From: Montanilutibacter psychrotolerans
Lineage (GTDB): Bacteria; Pseudomonadota; Gammaproteobacteria; Xanthomonadales; Xanthomonadaceae
Assembly (NCBI RefSeq): GCF_003719825.1
Contig: NZ_RIBS01000003.1
Location: 310,001-374,000 of the forward strand
Direction: 5' to 3'
Length of the DNA: 64,000 bases
Shown: piece after piece, positions 55,526 through 64,000 of the stretch
Numbering within the stretch: the first letter of the stretch is position 1
Layout: each line of letters opens with the position of its first letter
Notes under the pieces: generated by a model
What the model saw: only the letters and a program-made list of their open reading frames with translations
What the model was told of the DNA's origin: nothing
Databases searched by the model: none
Position numbers and translations under genes: made by a program

Positions 55526-55920
55526 TTCGACTTCCCTCCTGGGCTGGAAGAAGGCCGCCTTCATTGGCAGCCGACCGACCCGGCAGGGCGCCACAACGTC
55601 TGGTGGATGCGGCGTTCCATGCCGGACCATACGCACGAGCCGGGCAGTTGCCCGGCGCGCAGCGCGACCCTACGCCGATCGTGTCGGCACGCACGCTGCA
55701 CGGCAGCACGCCGGGGCGGTGCGACTGGTTCCGGAAGGCTGCGGCAGCGCTGGATACGCCGATTGCCGTTCGTCGGCGGCGCCGGCTGGCCGTCCTCGAC
55801 CCCGCCGGAGACACCGCGCCGAAGTGGATCGCATCGACTAGGGCCTCATCGACGCGGGCCGGTTCGACGAGTGCGGCATCGACGAGAGCGCACCCGGCAC
55901 GCACCTGCCGGGAGCGCGAA
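55526..55920. other. Intergenic region upstream of the subtilase
   Basis: These 395 bases contain two GC hairpins, GCCGGGCA/TGCCCGGC at 55639-55656 and CCCGGCA/TGCCGGG at 55893-55912, the second just past the methyltransferase stop. An imperfect repeat of ATCGACGxG units lies near 55826-55890. I see no gene. The promoter of the protease should be here but I cannot point to it. Confidence 0.5.
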
Positions 55921-56610
55921 TCAGGTGTCGTGACCCAACTGGCCCTGGTCGAAATCGCGGGTCTTGCGCACTGCCAGCTGGTACTCGGCGCCCAACAGTT
56001 CGTAGTAGCCATCGAGCGTGGCCAGCAGGCCGTCGACGCCCAGCTTCGGGGTGTCCACGGCGACCGAGGCGATCTGCCGGTCCAGCATGATCCGCTTGCG
56101 ATCGCGGCCCTGCCATTTCGCCCATTTGCGCTCGATCAATCCCATCCTGGGCGGCACCCCGAGCTTCGGCGGGACCCACAGGTAGTCGTCGAAGATCATC
56201 ACCCCGCCGACCTTGAGCAGCGGCCAGGTCATCACCCCGTCGGCGAGTGCGCCGAACGCCGAATGCCAACCGTCGACGTAGACGATGTCGTAGGGCCCCT
56301 CCACGCGCCGCAGCATCTCGAAGCTCGGGCCGGCGAACTCGCGGATGCGCGCGCGGTGCGCGGCGGTGTTGGCGCGAAAGCGCTGCACGTAGTCGCCATA
56401 CACCGGATCGGCGCGGAACAAGTCAATGCAGTCGATGCGGCTGTCGTCGGCGGTGAGGATGTTCTCGCACAGCCACAGCGTGGAGCGGCCCTCGAAGCTT
56501 CCGATCTCGAGCGCGCGCGCGCCCTGCCGGCCACGCAGGTCGGCCAGCCACTGCTCCCAGTGCGGGATGTTGTGTTCGAACCAGTTCTCGGAATATTGCG
56601 CTGTCGCCAT
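55921..56610 (-). CDS. Class I SAM-dependent methyltransferase
   Basis: This 229-residue protein resembles Methyltransf_24: ARALEIGSFEGRSTLWLCEN is the SAM motif I, followed by IDCIDLF, IVYVDGWHSAFGALADGVMT and LLKVGGVMIFDDYLW. The ATG at 56610 has AAGG upstream. The substrate is unknown; relatives occur in polysaccharide and O-methyl-sugar loci. It is 21 bases after trpE in the same direction. Confidence 0.82.
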   Translation of the reverse strand: MATAQYSENWFEHNIPHWEQWLADLRGRQGARALEIGSFEGRSTLWLCENILTADDSRIDCIDLFRADPVYGDYVQRFRANTAAHRARIREFAGPSFEMLRRVEGPYDIVYVDGWHSAFGALADGVMTWPLLKVGGVMIFDDYLWVPPKLGVPPRMGLIERKWAKWQGRDRKRIMLDRQIASVAVDTPKLGVDGLLATLDGYYELLGAEYQLAVRKTRDFDQGQLGHDT

Positions 56611-56631
56611 CGCCTTACCCTACCCCGTCGA

Positions 56632-58125
56632 TTACAGGCCCTTCGCCGCCTCGGCTACCGCGCGGAACAGCGCGCGTCCCTTGTTCATCGTTTCTTCCCA
56701 CTCCTTGGCGGGGTCGGAGTCGTAGACGATGCCGGCGCCGGCCTGCACGTGCAGGCGACCATCCTGGATCACAGCGGTGCGGATCGCGATGGCGGTGTCG
56801 GCATCGCCGTGCCAGCCGATGTAGCCAATGCTGCCGGCGTAGACGTTGCGCTTGATCGGCTCGAGCTCGCGGATCACTTCCAGTGCGCGGATCTTCGGCG
56901 CGCCGCTGACGGTGCCGGCGGGGAACGTCGCACGCAGCACGTCGGCATAGCTCAGGCCCGGCTGCAGGCGGCCGGTGACCTCGCTGACAATGTGCATGAC
57001 GTGGCTGTAGCGTTCGATCACGAATCGCTCGCCCAGCTCAACCGTTCCGGGTTGGCTGACCCGACCGACGTCGTTGCGACCCAGGTCGATCAGCATCAGG
57101 TGTTCGGCGCGCTCCTTCGGATCGGCCAGCAGCTCGGCTTCCAGCGCGCTGTCTTCTTCTGGCGTTGCCCCGCGCGGGCGCGTGCCGGCGATGGGTCGCA
57201 CGGTCACTTCACCATCCTGCAGGCGCACCAGGATCTCCGGCGACGAGCCCACCACCTGCATGTCGCCCACGTCGAGGAAGTACATGTACGGCGATGGATT
57301 CAGTGCGCGCAGCGCGCGGTAGACATCGACCGGGCGCGCCTTGAACGGCACCGACATGCGCTGGCTCAGCACCACCTGGAAGATGTCGCCGGCACGGATG
57401 TATTCCTTCGACTTCTCGACCGCATCGATGAAGCCTTCGCGCGTGAAACCCGACACGAAATCGTCCTCGGCCAGGCCGTTGGGATCGATCATCCCCGGAT
57501 AGCCCGGACCGCCCTGGCGCAGCCGATGGCTGAGTTCGTCGAGTCGGCGGACCGCGCGCGCATGCGCCTGCGGCTGGCTGGGATCGGCATGGACGATCAG
57601 GTACAGGCGGCCCTTGAGGTTGTCGAACACTGCCAGTTCCTCGCTGAGCATCAGCAGGATGTCGGGCGTGCCCAGTTCGTCGGGCTTGCTGCTGCCATCG
57701 GCCTGCGGCCCCGCCAGGCGCGGTTCGATGTATTGGATGCACTCGAAACCGAACCAGCCGACCAGTCCACCGGTAAAGCCCGGCAGGCCGTCGATCTTCG
57801 GCACCGAATGCTCGCTGCGCAGGCGCTCGACCTCGGCAAACGGATCGGTGACCGTGCGCGACTCGATCAGCTCGCCGTGTTCGGTCACGAACAGGCTGTG
57901 TCCGGCAAACGCGTACACGCGCCGTGCCGGCAGGCCGATGATCGAATAGCGACCGAAACGTTCACCGCCCTCGACCGACTCCAGCAGGTAGGTGTGCGGA
58001 CCGTCGGCAAGCTTGAGGTAGACCGACAGTGGCGTGTCGAGGTCGCTCAGCACTTCGCGCACCATCGGGATGCGGGTGTGGCCGGCGTCGGCCAGCTGGC
58101 GGAACTGTTCGGCGTCGAGTTGCAT
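56632..58125 (-). CDS. trpE: Anthranilate synthase component I
   Basis: This 497-residue enzyme makes anthranilate from chorismate with TrpG. Feedback and catalytic regions are visible: [18 protein letters not shown] holds the Trp-binding LLES, and [39 protein letters not shown] and [18 protein letters not shown] are catalytic blocks. The ATG at 58125 fits [20 protein letters not shown]. No Trp-rich leader peptide is evident upstream. Confidence 0.96.
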   Translation of the reverse strand: MQLDAEQFRQLADAGHTRIPMVREVLSDLDTPLSVYLKLADGPHTYLLESVEGGERFGRYSIIGLPARRVYAFAGHSLFVTEHGELIESRTVTDPFAEVERLRSEHSVPKIDGLPGFTGGLVGWFGFECIQYIEPRLAGPQADGSSKPDELGTPDILLMLSEELAVFDNLKGRLYLIVHADPSQPQAHARAVRRLDELSHRLRQGGPGYPGMIDPNGLAEDDFVSGFTREGFIDAVEKSKEYIRAGDIFQVVLSQRMSVPFKARPVDVYRALRALNPSPYMYFLDVGDMQVVGSSPEILVRLQDGEVTVRPIAGTRPRGATPEEDSALEAELLADPKERAEHLMLIDLGRNDVGRVSQPGTVELGERFVIERYSHVMHIVSEVTGRLQPGLSYADVLRATFPAGTVSGAPKIRALEVIRELEPIKRNVYAGSIGYIGWHGDADTAIAIRTAVIQDGRLHVQAGAGIVYDSDPAKEWEETMNKGRALFRAVAEAAKGL

Positions 58126-58429
58126 GCGGGCAGCGGCGAGGACGGGGCCCGGCAGTATGCCAGCGGGTCGACGGCTCGGCAGGACCGCGCGTTGCAAGGC
58201 GGTGGCCCGTGCCTGCCTCGCACAGCGTCACGCGTCCGGCGTCACGGGTCGCACGCACCGGACATGCGACGGTCGCGGCGCGGTAACGCTCCGGTCACCG
58301 TCTGCCTGGAGTATGAGAGGCCATATCAGGGACGACGGGCGGAGGCTGGATGCCTCCAATATCGAGCGAAGGGTGGCCCGGCAGGAGCCGGCCACCCTTC
58401 GCGGCAGGCGGGGCCGTTACGGCCCCGGC
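58126..58429. other. Intergenic region between rraA and trpE
   Basis: These 304 bases serve as trpE leader. They hold a strong hairpin at 58366-58402 and a weaker one (GGAGGC/GCCTCC) near 58341-58357. I found no run of Trp codons of a classical attenuator. No gene is seen. Confidence 0.5.
58366..58402 (-). terminator. Strong hairpin after rraA
   Basis: A 16-bp stem with one bulged C closes an AGGA loop (GCGAAGGGTGGCC on the left arm). It lies 27 bases past the rraA stop. It lacks a T-run on the minus strand, but its strength suggests termination of the rpe-rraA transcript before trpE. Confidence 0.55.
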
Positions 58430-58903
58430 TCAGGCGAGCGCGTGATCGGCGATGACCACGCCGTCGCCGTCGGCGCACAACCAGTCGCCGGGGCGCACCA
58501 CCACACCACCGATCGCCAGCACGACGTCGCGCTCACCGCGACCCAGCTTCTCGGTCTTCATCGGGCAGGTGGCCAGCGCCTTGACGCCCAGCGCGAGCTG
58601 GCCGATCGCCGCGCTGTCGCGGATCGCGCCATGCACGATCACACCCGACCAGCCGTTCTCGACCGCCTTCTCGGCCAGCATGTCGCCGAGCATCGCCCGG
58701 CGCAGCGAACCGCCGCCGTCCACCACCAGCACGCGCCCCAGACCCGGCTCGGCCACCGCCTCGCGCACGCGCGAGTTGTCCTCGAACGCCGACACCGTGC
58801 TGACCGTGCCCTGAAACGCCAGGCGGCCGCCGAAGTCACGCAGCGGCAGGGCCAGCACGCGCAGCATCGCCTCGTGCCGATCGCAGAGGTCGCAGGTGTT
58901 CAT
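58430..58903 (-). CDS. rraA: Ribonuclease E activity regulator RraA
   Basis: This 157-residue protein has FQGTVSTVSAFEDNSRVREA, RVLVVDGGGSLRRAMLGDML and GVIVHGAIRDSAAI, as in RraA, which binds RNase E and restrains it. Similar folds also act as HMG aldolases, but the pattern and length fit RraA. The ATG overlaps the rpe stop by one base. Confidence 0.9.
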   Translation of the reverse strand: MNTCDLCDRHEAMLRVLALPLRDFGGRLAFQGTVSTVSAFEDNSRVREAVAEPGLGRVLVVDGGGSLRRAMLGDMLAEKAVENGWSGVIVHGAIRDSAAIGQLALGVKALATCPMKTEKLGRGERDVVLAIGGVVVRPGDWLCADGDGVVIADHALA

Positions 58904-59574
58904 CAACGCACCGCGGCAACGGCGGCCTTCATCTGGCCGATCACCTGTGCGTAGTCGGCGGCGCCGAAGATCGCCGAACCAGCGACGAAGCTGTCGGCGC
59001 CTGCGGCGGCAATCTCGGCGATGTTGTCGGCCTTGACACCGCCGTCGACCTCGAGCCGGATCGCGCGGCCGCTGCGGTCGATCATCTCGCGCACGCGGCG
59101 CAGCTTGGCCAGCGTCGAGGGAATGAACGATTGGCCGCCGAAGCCCGGGTTGACCGACATCAGCAGCACCACGTCGAGGTCGTCGAGCACCCAGTCCAGC
59201 ACTTCCACCGGCGTGCCCGGATTCAGCACCAGGCCTGCCTGGCAACCGTGCGACTTGATCAGCTGGACGGTCCGGTGGACGTGCGCGCTCGCCTCGGGAT
59301 GGAAGGTGATGATCGACGCGCCGGCCTTGGCGAAGTCGGGGACGATGCGGTCCACCGGCTCCACCATCAGGTGCACGTCGATCGGCGCGGTCACCCCGTG
59401 CTTGCGCAGCGCCTCGCAGACCAGCGGGCCGATCGTGAGGTTGGGCACGTAGTGGTTGTCCATGACATCGAAATGCACCCAGTCGGCGCCGGCGGCGAGC
59501 ACGTTGTCGACTTCCTCGCCGAGCTTGGCGAAGTTGGCCGAGAGGATGGACGGGGCGATGACGGTGGATTGCAT
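58903..59574 (-). CDS. rpe: Ribulose-phosphate 3-epimerase
   Basis: This 223-residue TIM barrel has [70 protein letters not shown] and [20 protein letters not shown], with metal and catalytic His/Asp in place. The ATG at 59574 fits [10 protein letters not shown]. It is followed by rraA in a coupled arrangement. Confidence 0.97.
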   Translation of the reverse strand: MQSTVIAPSILSANFAKLGEEVDNVLAAGADWVHFDVMDNHYVPNLTIGPLVCEALRKHGVTAPIDVHLMVEPVDRIVPDFAKAGASIITFHPEASAHVHRTVQLIKSHGCQAGLVLNPGTPVEVLDWVLDDLDVVLLMSVNPGFGGQSFIPSTLAKLRRVREMIDRSGRAIRLEVDGGVKADNIAEIAAAGADSFVAGSAIFGAADYAQVIGQMKAAVAAVR

Positions 59575-59657
59575 GAGCGATTCCGGGAGCAGGGGCGGGA
59601 AGAAGGGCCCGCGCACGCGACAGACGGCGGCACGCGCGGCGGTGGCGGTGGCGGCGG

Positions 59658-59990
59658 CTAGCGCTTGCGCAGCGCCTTGATACGGTCGTAGGCGCCGTTG
59701 ATCTCGCGCGCACGGGTCTCGGCCTGCTCGCGCAGCTCGCGCGCGGCGCCGGCCAGGCGGTCGGGGTGGTACTGCGAGATCAGCCGGCGATAGGCCTGGT
59801 CGACCTCGGCGTCGTTGGCATCGGAGGTCAGCCCGAGCACGCTGTAGGGGTTGTCGCGGGCCAATTTGAACCAGTCGCTGTCGAAGGCGTGGCCGATCAG
59901 CAGGCCCAGGGCGGCCCCCAGCAGCGGGTTGCCGCGCAGCAGCGCAGCCCCGGCGAAGAACCCCAACAGCTTGCCGTACCAGCGTTTCAT
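59658..59990 (-). CDS. Membrane-anchored J-domain protein
   Basis: This 110-residue protein has an N-terminal Gly-rich membrane segment ([20 protein letters not shown]) and a C-terminal J domain with [20 protein letters not shown] and the HPD motif in YHPDRL. It resembles the C-terminal part of DjlA but lacks the TerB domain. It would recruit DnaK to the inner membrane. It lies upstream of rpe in the same direction. Confidence 0.88.
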   Translation of the reverse strand: MKRWYGKLLGFFAGAALLRGNPLLGAALGLLIGHAFDSDWFKLARDNPYSVLGLTSDANDAEVDQAYRRLISQYHPDRLAGAARELREQAETRAREINGAYDRIKALRKR

Positions 59991-60146
59991 CGCAATCTCG
60001 AGGCGGTTCAGGGCGCCCGGCGACGGGCCGGCGACAGTCTACCTGCAAGCCGGCCCCGGACCGTCGTACACTGCCCGGCCCCGCCGATTCCGCGCGTGGT
60101 GCGAGGCGCACGCCGGCGGGGCCCGTTGCCACTCAGGGACTTCACG

Positions 60147-61088
60147 TTGTCCACGACTCTGCTGCGACCCGCCCTTTCCGAATCGGACCTGCCCGGCCTG
60201 CCACTGCGCCACCGCGGCAAGGTGCGCGATGTGTTCGACCTGCCCGCCGATCGCCTGCCCGCAGGCACCCCACCGGGCGACTACCTGCTGATGGTCGCCA
60301 CCGACCGCCTCAGCGCGTTCGACGTCGTGCTGCCCGACCCGATCCCGGGCAAGGGCGAGATGCTGTGCCAGATCAGCAATTTCTGGTTCGGCAAGACCGA
60401 GCACATCGTCGCCAACCACCTCACCGGCATCGACGTGGCCGCGGTGCTGCCGCCGGGCGTCGATCCGGCGGCGTACGAGAAGCGCGCCGTGGTGACCAAG
60501 CGCCTCAAGCCGGTGCCGATCGAATGCATCGCGCGCGGCTACGTGATCGGCAGCGGCTGGAAGGATTACCAGCGCACCGGCCGCATCAGCGGCATCGCCC
60601 TGCCCGATGGCCTGCGCCAGGCCGAGCAGTTGGCCGAACCGATCTTCACCCCGTCGACGAAGGCCGCCGTGGGCGACCACGACGAGAACATCGACTTCGA
60701 CACGGCCGTGCGCACGGTCGGCGCAGAACTCGCCGAACAGGTGCGCGACGCGACGCTGCGCCTGTACACGTTCGCGCGCGACTACGCCGCGCAACGGGGC
60801 ATCCTGCTGGCCGACACGAAGTTCGAGTTCGGCACCGACGCCGACGGTCGCCTGTACGTGATGGACGAAGTGCTGACGCCGGACTCGTCGCGTTACTGGC
60901 CGGCCGACGAGTACCAGGTCGGCACCAGTCCGCCGAGCTACGACAAGCAGTTCGTGCGCGACTATCTGGAAGAACTCGGCTGGGACAAGACCCCGCCCGG
61001 CCCGAAGCTCCCGGCCGAGGTGATCGAACGCACCCGTGCCAAGTACGCCGAGGCGTTGCAGAAGCTGGCCGGCATCTCGATCGACTGA
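60147..61088 (+). CDS. purC: SAICAR synthetase (phosphoribosylaminoimidazole-succinocarboxamide synthase)
   Basis: This 313-residue enzyme of purine synthesis is the longer form found in xanthomonads. [53 protein letters not shown] and [20 protein letters not shown] with [14 protein letters not shown] are family blocks. No ATG is available near the N-terminus. The TTG at 60147 with CAGGGA seven bases upstream is the best start and gives [20 protein letters not shown] as the N-terminus. Confidence 0.95.
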   Translation: MSTTLLRPALSESDLPGLPLRHRGKVRDVFDLPADRLPAGTPPGDYLLMVATDRLSAFDVVLPDPIPGKGEMLCQISNFWFGKTEHIVANHLTGIDVAAVLPPGVDPAAYEKRAVVTKRLKPVPIECIARGYVIGSGWKDYQRTGRISGIALPDGLRQAEQLAEPIFTPSTKAAVGDHDENIDFDTAVRTVGAELAEQVRDATLRLYTFARDYAAQRGILLADTKFEFGTDADGRLYVMDEVLTPDSSRYWPADEYQVGTSPPSYDKQFVRDYLEELGWDKTPPGPKLPAEVIERTRAKYAEALQKLAGISID

Positions 61089-61105
61089 GCCGGCCCGACG
61101 CGACG

Positions 61106-61441
61106 ATGCCCAAGGGCCTGCTGTATCTCGCTGCCGCGATCACCGCCGAGGTGATCGCGACCAGTGCGCTCAAGGCGTCCGAAGGCTTCACGCGACCGCT
61201 GCCGTCGCTGGTGGTGCTGGCCGGCTACGCCATCGCGTTCTACTTCCTGTCGCTGGTATTGAAGACCGCGCCGGTCGGTGTCGCCTACGCGATCTGGTCC
61301 GGTGTCGGGGTGGTGCTGATTGCCCTGATTGGCTGGCTGCTGCTCAAGCAGCCGTTGGACGCGCCGGCACTGATCGGCATTGGCCTGATCGTGGCCGGCG
61401 TGGTGGTAATCCAGCTATTCTCGAAGACAGCCGCGCACTGA
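61106..61441 (+). CDS. Small multidrug resistance (SMR) family transporter
   Basis: This 111-residue protein has four membrane segments. [15 protein letters not shown] contains the essential Glu of EmrE-like exporters, and [20 protein letters not shown] the conserved W and GxG. It exports cationic compounds as a dimer by proton exchange, or guanidinium in some subfamilies. It is 17 bases after purC. Confidence 0.92.
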   Translation: MPKGLLYLAAAITAEVIATSALKASEGFTRPLPSLVVLAGYAIAFYFLSLVLKTAPVGVAYAIWSGVGVVLIALIGWLLLKQPLDAPALIGIGLIVAGVVVIQLFSKTAAH

Positions 61442-61497
61442 CGCGCCGGCGGACGCCCCGCAGCGGGGCCGCGCCTTGCCAATGCCGGGAGCCTGCC

Positions 61498-61989
61498 ATG
61501 AGCACCATCGCCGAATCGACCCTGCAACGCCCGATCGATCGCTGGTTTGCGAGCTACTCCGGCGACCACCAGAACGTCACCAACCAACGGATCCACGTGA
61601 TTTGCGTGCCGGCGATCGCGTGGAGCGTGATCGCCCTGCTGTGGTGCATTCCCACGCCCGGCGGCTGGCTGCGTGCCGGGGCCTGGGCCGGGCTGGCGAT
61701 GGTCGCCGCGCTGCTCTTCTACTACAAGTCCTCGCGCGCGCTGGGCTACGGCATGCTGGCGACATTCGTGCTGATGGCATTGGCGACGCGCTGGCTGCAC
61801 GACACCTACGGCACGATGACGCTGCTGTGGCTGGCGATAGCGGTGTTCGTGGTGGCCTGGATCGGCCAGTTCGTCGGCCACAAGATCGAAGGCCGCAAAC
61901 CGAGCTTCTTCACCGACCTGACCTACCTGCTGATCGGCCCGGCCTGGGTCGTGGCCAAGCTCTACCGCAAGCTCGGCCTGCGCTACTGA
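61498..61989 (+). CDS. DUF962 / Mpo1-like membrane protein
   Basis: This 163-residue protein has four predicted membrane segments and the family pattern SGDHQNVTNQRIHVICVPAI near the start and GQFVGHKIEGRKPSFF near the end. The yeast homologue Mpo1 is an Fe(II) dioxygenase that shortens 2-hydroxy fatty acids by one carbon, using His in these blocks. The bacterial role is inferred. Confidence 0.87.
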   Translation: MSTIAESTLQRPIDRWFASYSGDHQNVTNQRIHVICVPAIAWSVIALLWCIPTPGGWLRAGAWAGLAMVAALLFYYKSSRALGYGMLATFVLMALATRWLHDTYGTMTLLWLAIAVFVVAWIGQFVGHKIEGRKPSFFTDLTYLLIGPAWVVAKLYRKLGLRY

Positions 61990-62010
61990 TCGGCGCACCG
62001 GCGCGGCGCC

Positions 62011-62823
62011 TCACGCGTCCAGCGTGGCGCCACCGTCGACGCGAAGGTCGTGCAGGGTGATGTGCCGTGCGCGATCGGACAGCAGGAAGCACACGGCCTC
62101 GGCGATGTCCTGCGGGTCGGCGATGCGACGCAGCGGAATGCCCAATCGCCAGCGTTGCGGCACGCCGTCGAGGATGTCGCGGCGCGCCTGCGCGTCGCCG
62201 GCGAACGCGCGCTGCATCGCCGTGTCGGTGGACCCAGGCGACACGAGATTGCAGCGGATGCCCAGCGGCGCCAGCTCCAGCGCCAGGCAGCGCAGGTACT
62301 GACTGGCCGCCGCCTTCGAGGCGGCGTACGCGGCCATGCCAACGCGCGGCACCGTGGCCGCGTTGGAGCCCACCACGACGATGCTGCCGTGGCCCCGCGC
62401 CGCCATCACCCTGGCCACCGCGCGCGTGCTTCCGTAGACGGCACGTGCGTTGATCGCCATGCACGCGTCCCAGTCCTCGAGCCGGCTGTCGAGCACCTCA
62501 CCGGTGCGCAGGATGCCGGCGACGTGGGCGAGGTGCCGGATCGCGCCGAACTCGCGCTCGATCGTGGCGACCGCGTCGTCCAACGCGGCGATGTCGGTCA
62601 GGTCGAGCGCCTGCGCAAACACCGGCACACCTAACGCGCGCAACGATGCCGCGGTGTCGTGCAGCCGCTCTTCGTCGCGATCGAGCAATGCCAATGCCGC
62701 TCCCTGCCGGGCCAGCATCTGCGCCGTTGCCGCGCCGATGCCCTGAGCGGCGCCGGTGACCAGCACGGTGCGATGTCGGAACTCCATCCACTCCCCGCCC
62801 GCTCCGCTATCCGAAAAGCTCAT
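62011..62823 (-). CDS. entA: 2,3-dihydro-2,3-dihydroxybenzoate dehydrogenase
   Basis: This 270-residue short-chain dehydrogenase has TGAAQGIGAATAQ, the catalytic S/Y/K with YAASKAA, and NLVSPGSTDTAMQRAF, LGIPLRRIADPQDIAEAVCF and HITLHDLRVDGGATLDA, which match EntA/DhbA rather than generic SDRs. It makes 2,3-dihydroxybenzoate for catecholate siderophores. The ATG at 62823 overlaps the upstream stop (ATGA). The ATG at 62787 with GGGGAG upstream is an alternative closer to the EntA length. Confidence 0.88.
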   Translation of the reverse strand: MSFSDSGAGGEWMEFRHRTVLVTGAAQGIGAATAQMLARQGAALALLDRDEERLHDTAASLRALGVPVFAQALDLTDIAALDDAVATIEREFGAIRHLAHVAGILRTGEVLDSRLEDWDACMAINARAVYGSTRAVARVMAARGHGSIVVVGSNAATVPRVGMAAYAASKAAASQYLRCLALELAPLGIRCNLVSPGSTDTAMQRAFAGDAQARRDILDGVPQRWRLGIPLRRIADPQDIAEAVCFLLSDRARHITLHDLRVDGGATLDA

Positions 62824-63653
62824 GCGGGCTCCTCCGCGAACGCGTCCATGATCCGGTGCCGCTCCTCGTGGTAGGCATCCTCATCCACCGCCTGCTTCCA
62901 GTACGGCACCGCGTACATGTGCCGGCGTTGCACGCCACGTTGCGCGACCAGGAAATCGCGAATCGCCACCACTTGCGCGCTCTCTCCGGCCAACGTCACC
63001 GACACGCGCGACGATGGCCACGCCAGCAGTTGCACCAGGCGCAGCAGTCGCTCGACCCCGCCGTCGCGCTCTCGCAACGCCCAGCGAACGACCATGCCGG
63101 GACGATCGGGCAACGGTTGGATCTCGGCCAGGTCCGGGATCTGCATCAGCACGTCGCCCACCGCGTGATCGGGCAGCTGGGCCATCACCGCAGCCACCAG
63201 CGCATAGCTGCTCGGGTCGCCGATCAGCACGAAGCGGTCGGCCTGCGGCCAGTACAACGCCGGACCGCCTGGTCCCACCAGCCCGAGCCAATCGCCGACA
63301 CGCGCCACCGCCGCCCATCGCGATGCCGGCCCGCCATCGCCGTGCAGCACGATGTCGACATCCAGCTCGAGTGCGTCCGGATCGAAGCGCGCCACGGTGT
63401 AGGTGCGCGCGTGTGGACGTTTCGCTCCCGTCGGCCAGACCGGTCCGATGGCGCTGACCGCGGGCAGCGCCGGCACCTCGTCGACGGCATCCGGAAACAG
63501 CAGCTTGATGTGCGCGCCCCCGCTGCCCGCCGGAAAGCCCTGAAGGGTGTTGCCGGTGAGCGTGATCCGGCGCATGCGCGGCGTGCGGGTGACCACACGC
63601 AGCACCCGCAGCAGACGCGGTACCGGGCGCACGGCGGCGGCCTGCGCGTTCAT
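62820..63653 (-). CDS. Siderophore-interacting protein (FAD-dependent ferric reductase)
   Basis: This 277-residue protein is of the ViuB/YqjH family. The FAD region is RPHARTYTVARFDPDALELD, the NAD(P)H-like domain follows, and the C-terminal signature PYWKQAVDEDAYHEERH is present. It releases iron from ferric siderophores by reduction in the cytoplasm. It overlaps both neighbours by four bases in an operon with entA and a condensation-domain gene. Confidence 0.9.
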   Translation of the reverse strand: MNAQAAAVRPVPRLLRVLRVVTRTPRMRRITLTGNTLQGFPAGSGGAHIKLLFPDAVDEVPALPAVSAIGPVWPTGAKRPHARTYTVARFDPDALELDVDIVLHGDGGPASRWAAVARVGDWLGLVGPGGPALYWPQADRFVLIGDPSSYALVAAVMAQLPDHAVGDVLMQIPDLAEIQPLPDRPGMVVRWALRERDGGVERLLRLVQLLAWPSSRVSVTLAGESAQVVAIRDFLVAQRGVQRRHMYAVPYWKQAVDEDAYHEERHRIMDAFAEEPA

Positions 63654-64000
63654 GCCGCCACGCCTCCCGCCAATCCGCCCACCACGCCGTCGGCGTCACC
63701 CGTGCCTTTGACGGCGGCGGCGCTCGATCGCCACGGGGCCACCACCCCGGCTACTGACGCAATCGGATGCGCCATCGCCGCTTCGGTGATCGCCAGCAGG
63801 GCCTCGTGATGCGAACGCAGGGTGCTCGCGTCGTACGCGCGGGGGTTGGCCTCGATGTCGAAGCGCACGCCATCGGCCAGTGGCGACACGGTGATGTCGA
63901 GGTCCTCCACCGAACCCACCGACACCGGAATCGCGCGGCTGCGCAGGCCGGCGAACACGAAGCCCCGATCGAACGGCATCAGGTTGACCACCGGCCCGTA
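63650..64000 (-). CDS. NRPS condensation-domain protein, C-terminal end (runs off right edge)
   Basis: The last about 117 codons are visible and the frame is open to the window edge. YGPVVNLMPFDRGF, VSVGSVEDLDITVSPLADG and ANPRAYDASTLRSHHEALLA match the C-terminal half of a siderophore condensation domain such as the one in EntF or the free-standing VibH. About 35 residues after the domain the protein ends, with no adenylation domain following. This favours a VibH-like free-standing amide synthase or a terminal condensation domain. An ATG at 63991 lies within the conserved motif and is not the start. Confidence 0.8.
   Translation of the reverse strand, partial: YGPVVNLMPFDRGFVFAGLRSRAIPVSVGSVEDLDITVSPLADGVRFDIEANPRAYDASTLRSHHEALLAITEAAMAHPIASVAGVVAPWRSSAAAVKGTGDADGVVGGLAGGVAA

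Noticed and set aside
58126-58429. Possible trp attenuator before trpE
   Set aside because: Hairpins are present but I find no short leader frame with adjacent Trp codons, so attenuation by a leader peptide is not supported.
53009-58455. Long plus-strand open frames opposite the subtilase and trpE
   Set aside because: They are complementary to the protease and trpE coding frames, cross real gene boundaries and carry no recognisable motif.
63650-63991. Small complete gene of 113 codons starting at 63991
   Set aside because: The frame continues open past this ATG to the window edge, and the ATG lies inside the conserved PVVNLMPF motif of a condensation domain.

Overview
The window reads as chromosome of a high-GC gammaproteobacterium of the Lysobacter/Xanthomonas group (Xanthomonadaceae), most like Lysobacter. 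Supporting signs are a close relative of the Xanthomonas regulator Clp beside speD and scattered trp genes, a polysaccharide locus between etfBA and metB as in Xanthomonas, a xanB-type ManC, and two secreted proteases of Lysobacter style (a reprolysin-like lipoprotein and a subtilase with PKD, PPC and P domains). I see no insertion sequence, prophage, CRISPR array or rRNA. The only tRNA is tRNA-Gln(CTG).

Layout. 1-9236: a partial metalloprotease, sulfate activation (cysD, cysNC), a succinyl-CoA:3-oxoacid CoA-transferase pair, manC/xanB, and etfB-etfA. 9260-30355: a variable surface-polysaccharide locus with two coupled UDP-GlcNAc 2-epimerase-like genes, two tandem acyltransferase-SGNH paralogues, a small lipoprotein, a 1913-residue methyltransferase/coiled-coil/multi-glycosyltransferase protein, a UDP-sugar dehydrogenase, a 1183-residue multi-glycosyltransferase protein, a GT4-type enzyme and an ABC exporter (wzm, wzt). 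The run from metB to the 1913-residue gene lies on the minus strand, with overlaps or gaps under 80 bases, and may be one transcript beginning at metB. 31581-39310: a sulfotransferase-like gene, cystathionine beta-synthase coupled to a 2OG-Fe(II) oxygenase, a YdcH protein, an OmpA/DUF4398 pair, pilU and maiA.

39394-43899: fahA, then a complete LuxR/LuxI quorum-sensing pair. Dyad lux-box-like sites lie before luxI (two abutting) and before a hemerythrin-DUF3050 gene pair, so the pair is a likely target of the system. 44099-48840: terminator, tRNA-Gln, rpsI, rplM, glcF, coq7, speD and clp. 48845-58125: trp genes (trpE, trpG, trpD, trpC) interleaved with a methyltransferase, the subtilase, a monooxygenase-like protein and a HAD phosphatase. 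58430-61989: rraA, rpe, a J-domain protein, purC, an SMR transporter and a DUF962 protein. 62011-64000: the end of a catecholate-siderophore operon (condensation-domain protein, siderophore-interacting protein, entA).

The best candidates for something undescribed are the 1913-residue protein, which could combine chain synthesis, a coiled-coil length gauge and methyl capping in one chain, and the LuxR/LuxI-hemerythrin circuit. Functions are read from motifs in the sequence; no database search or structure prediction was run.
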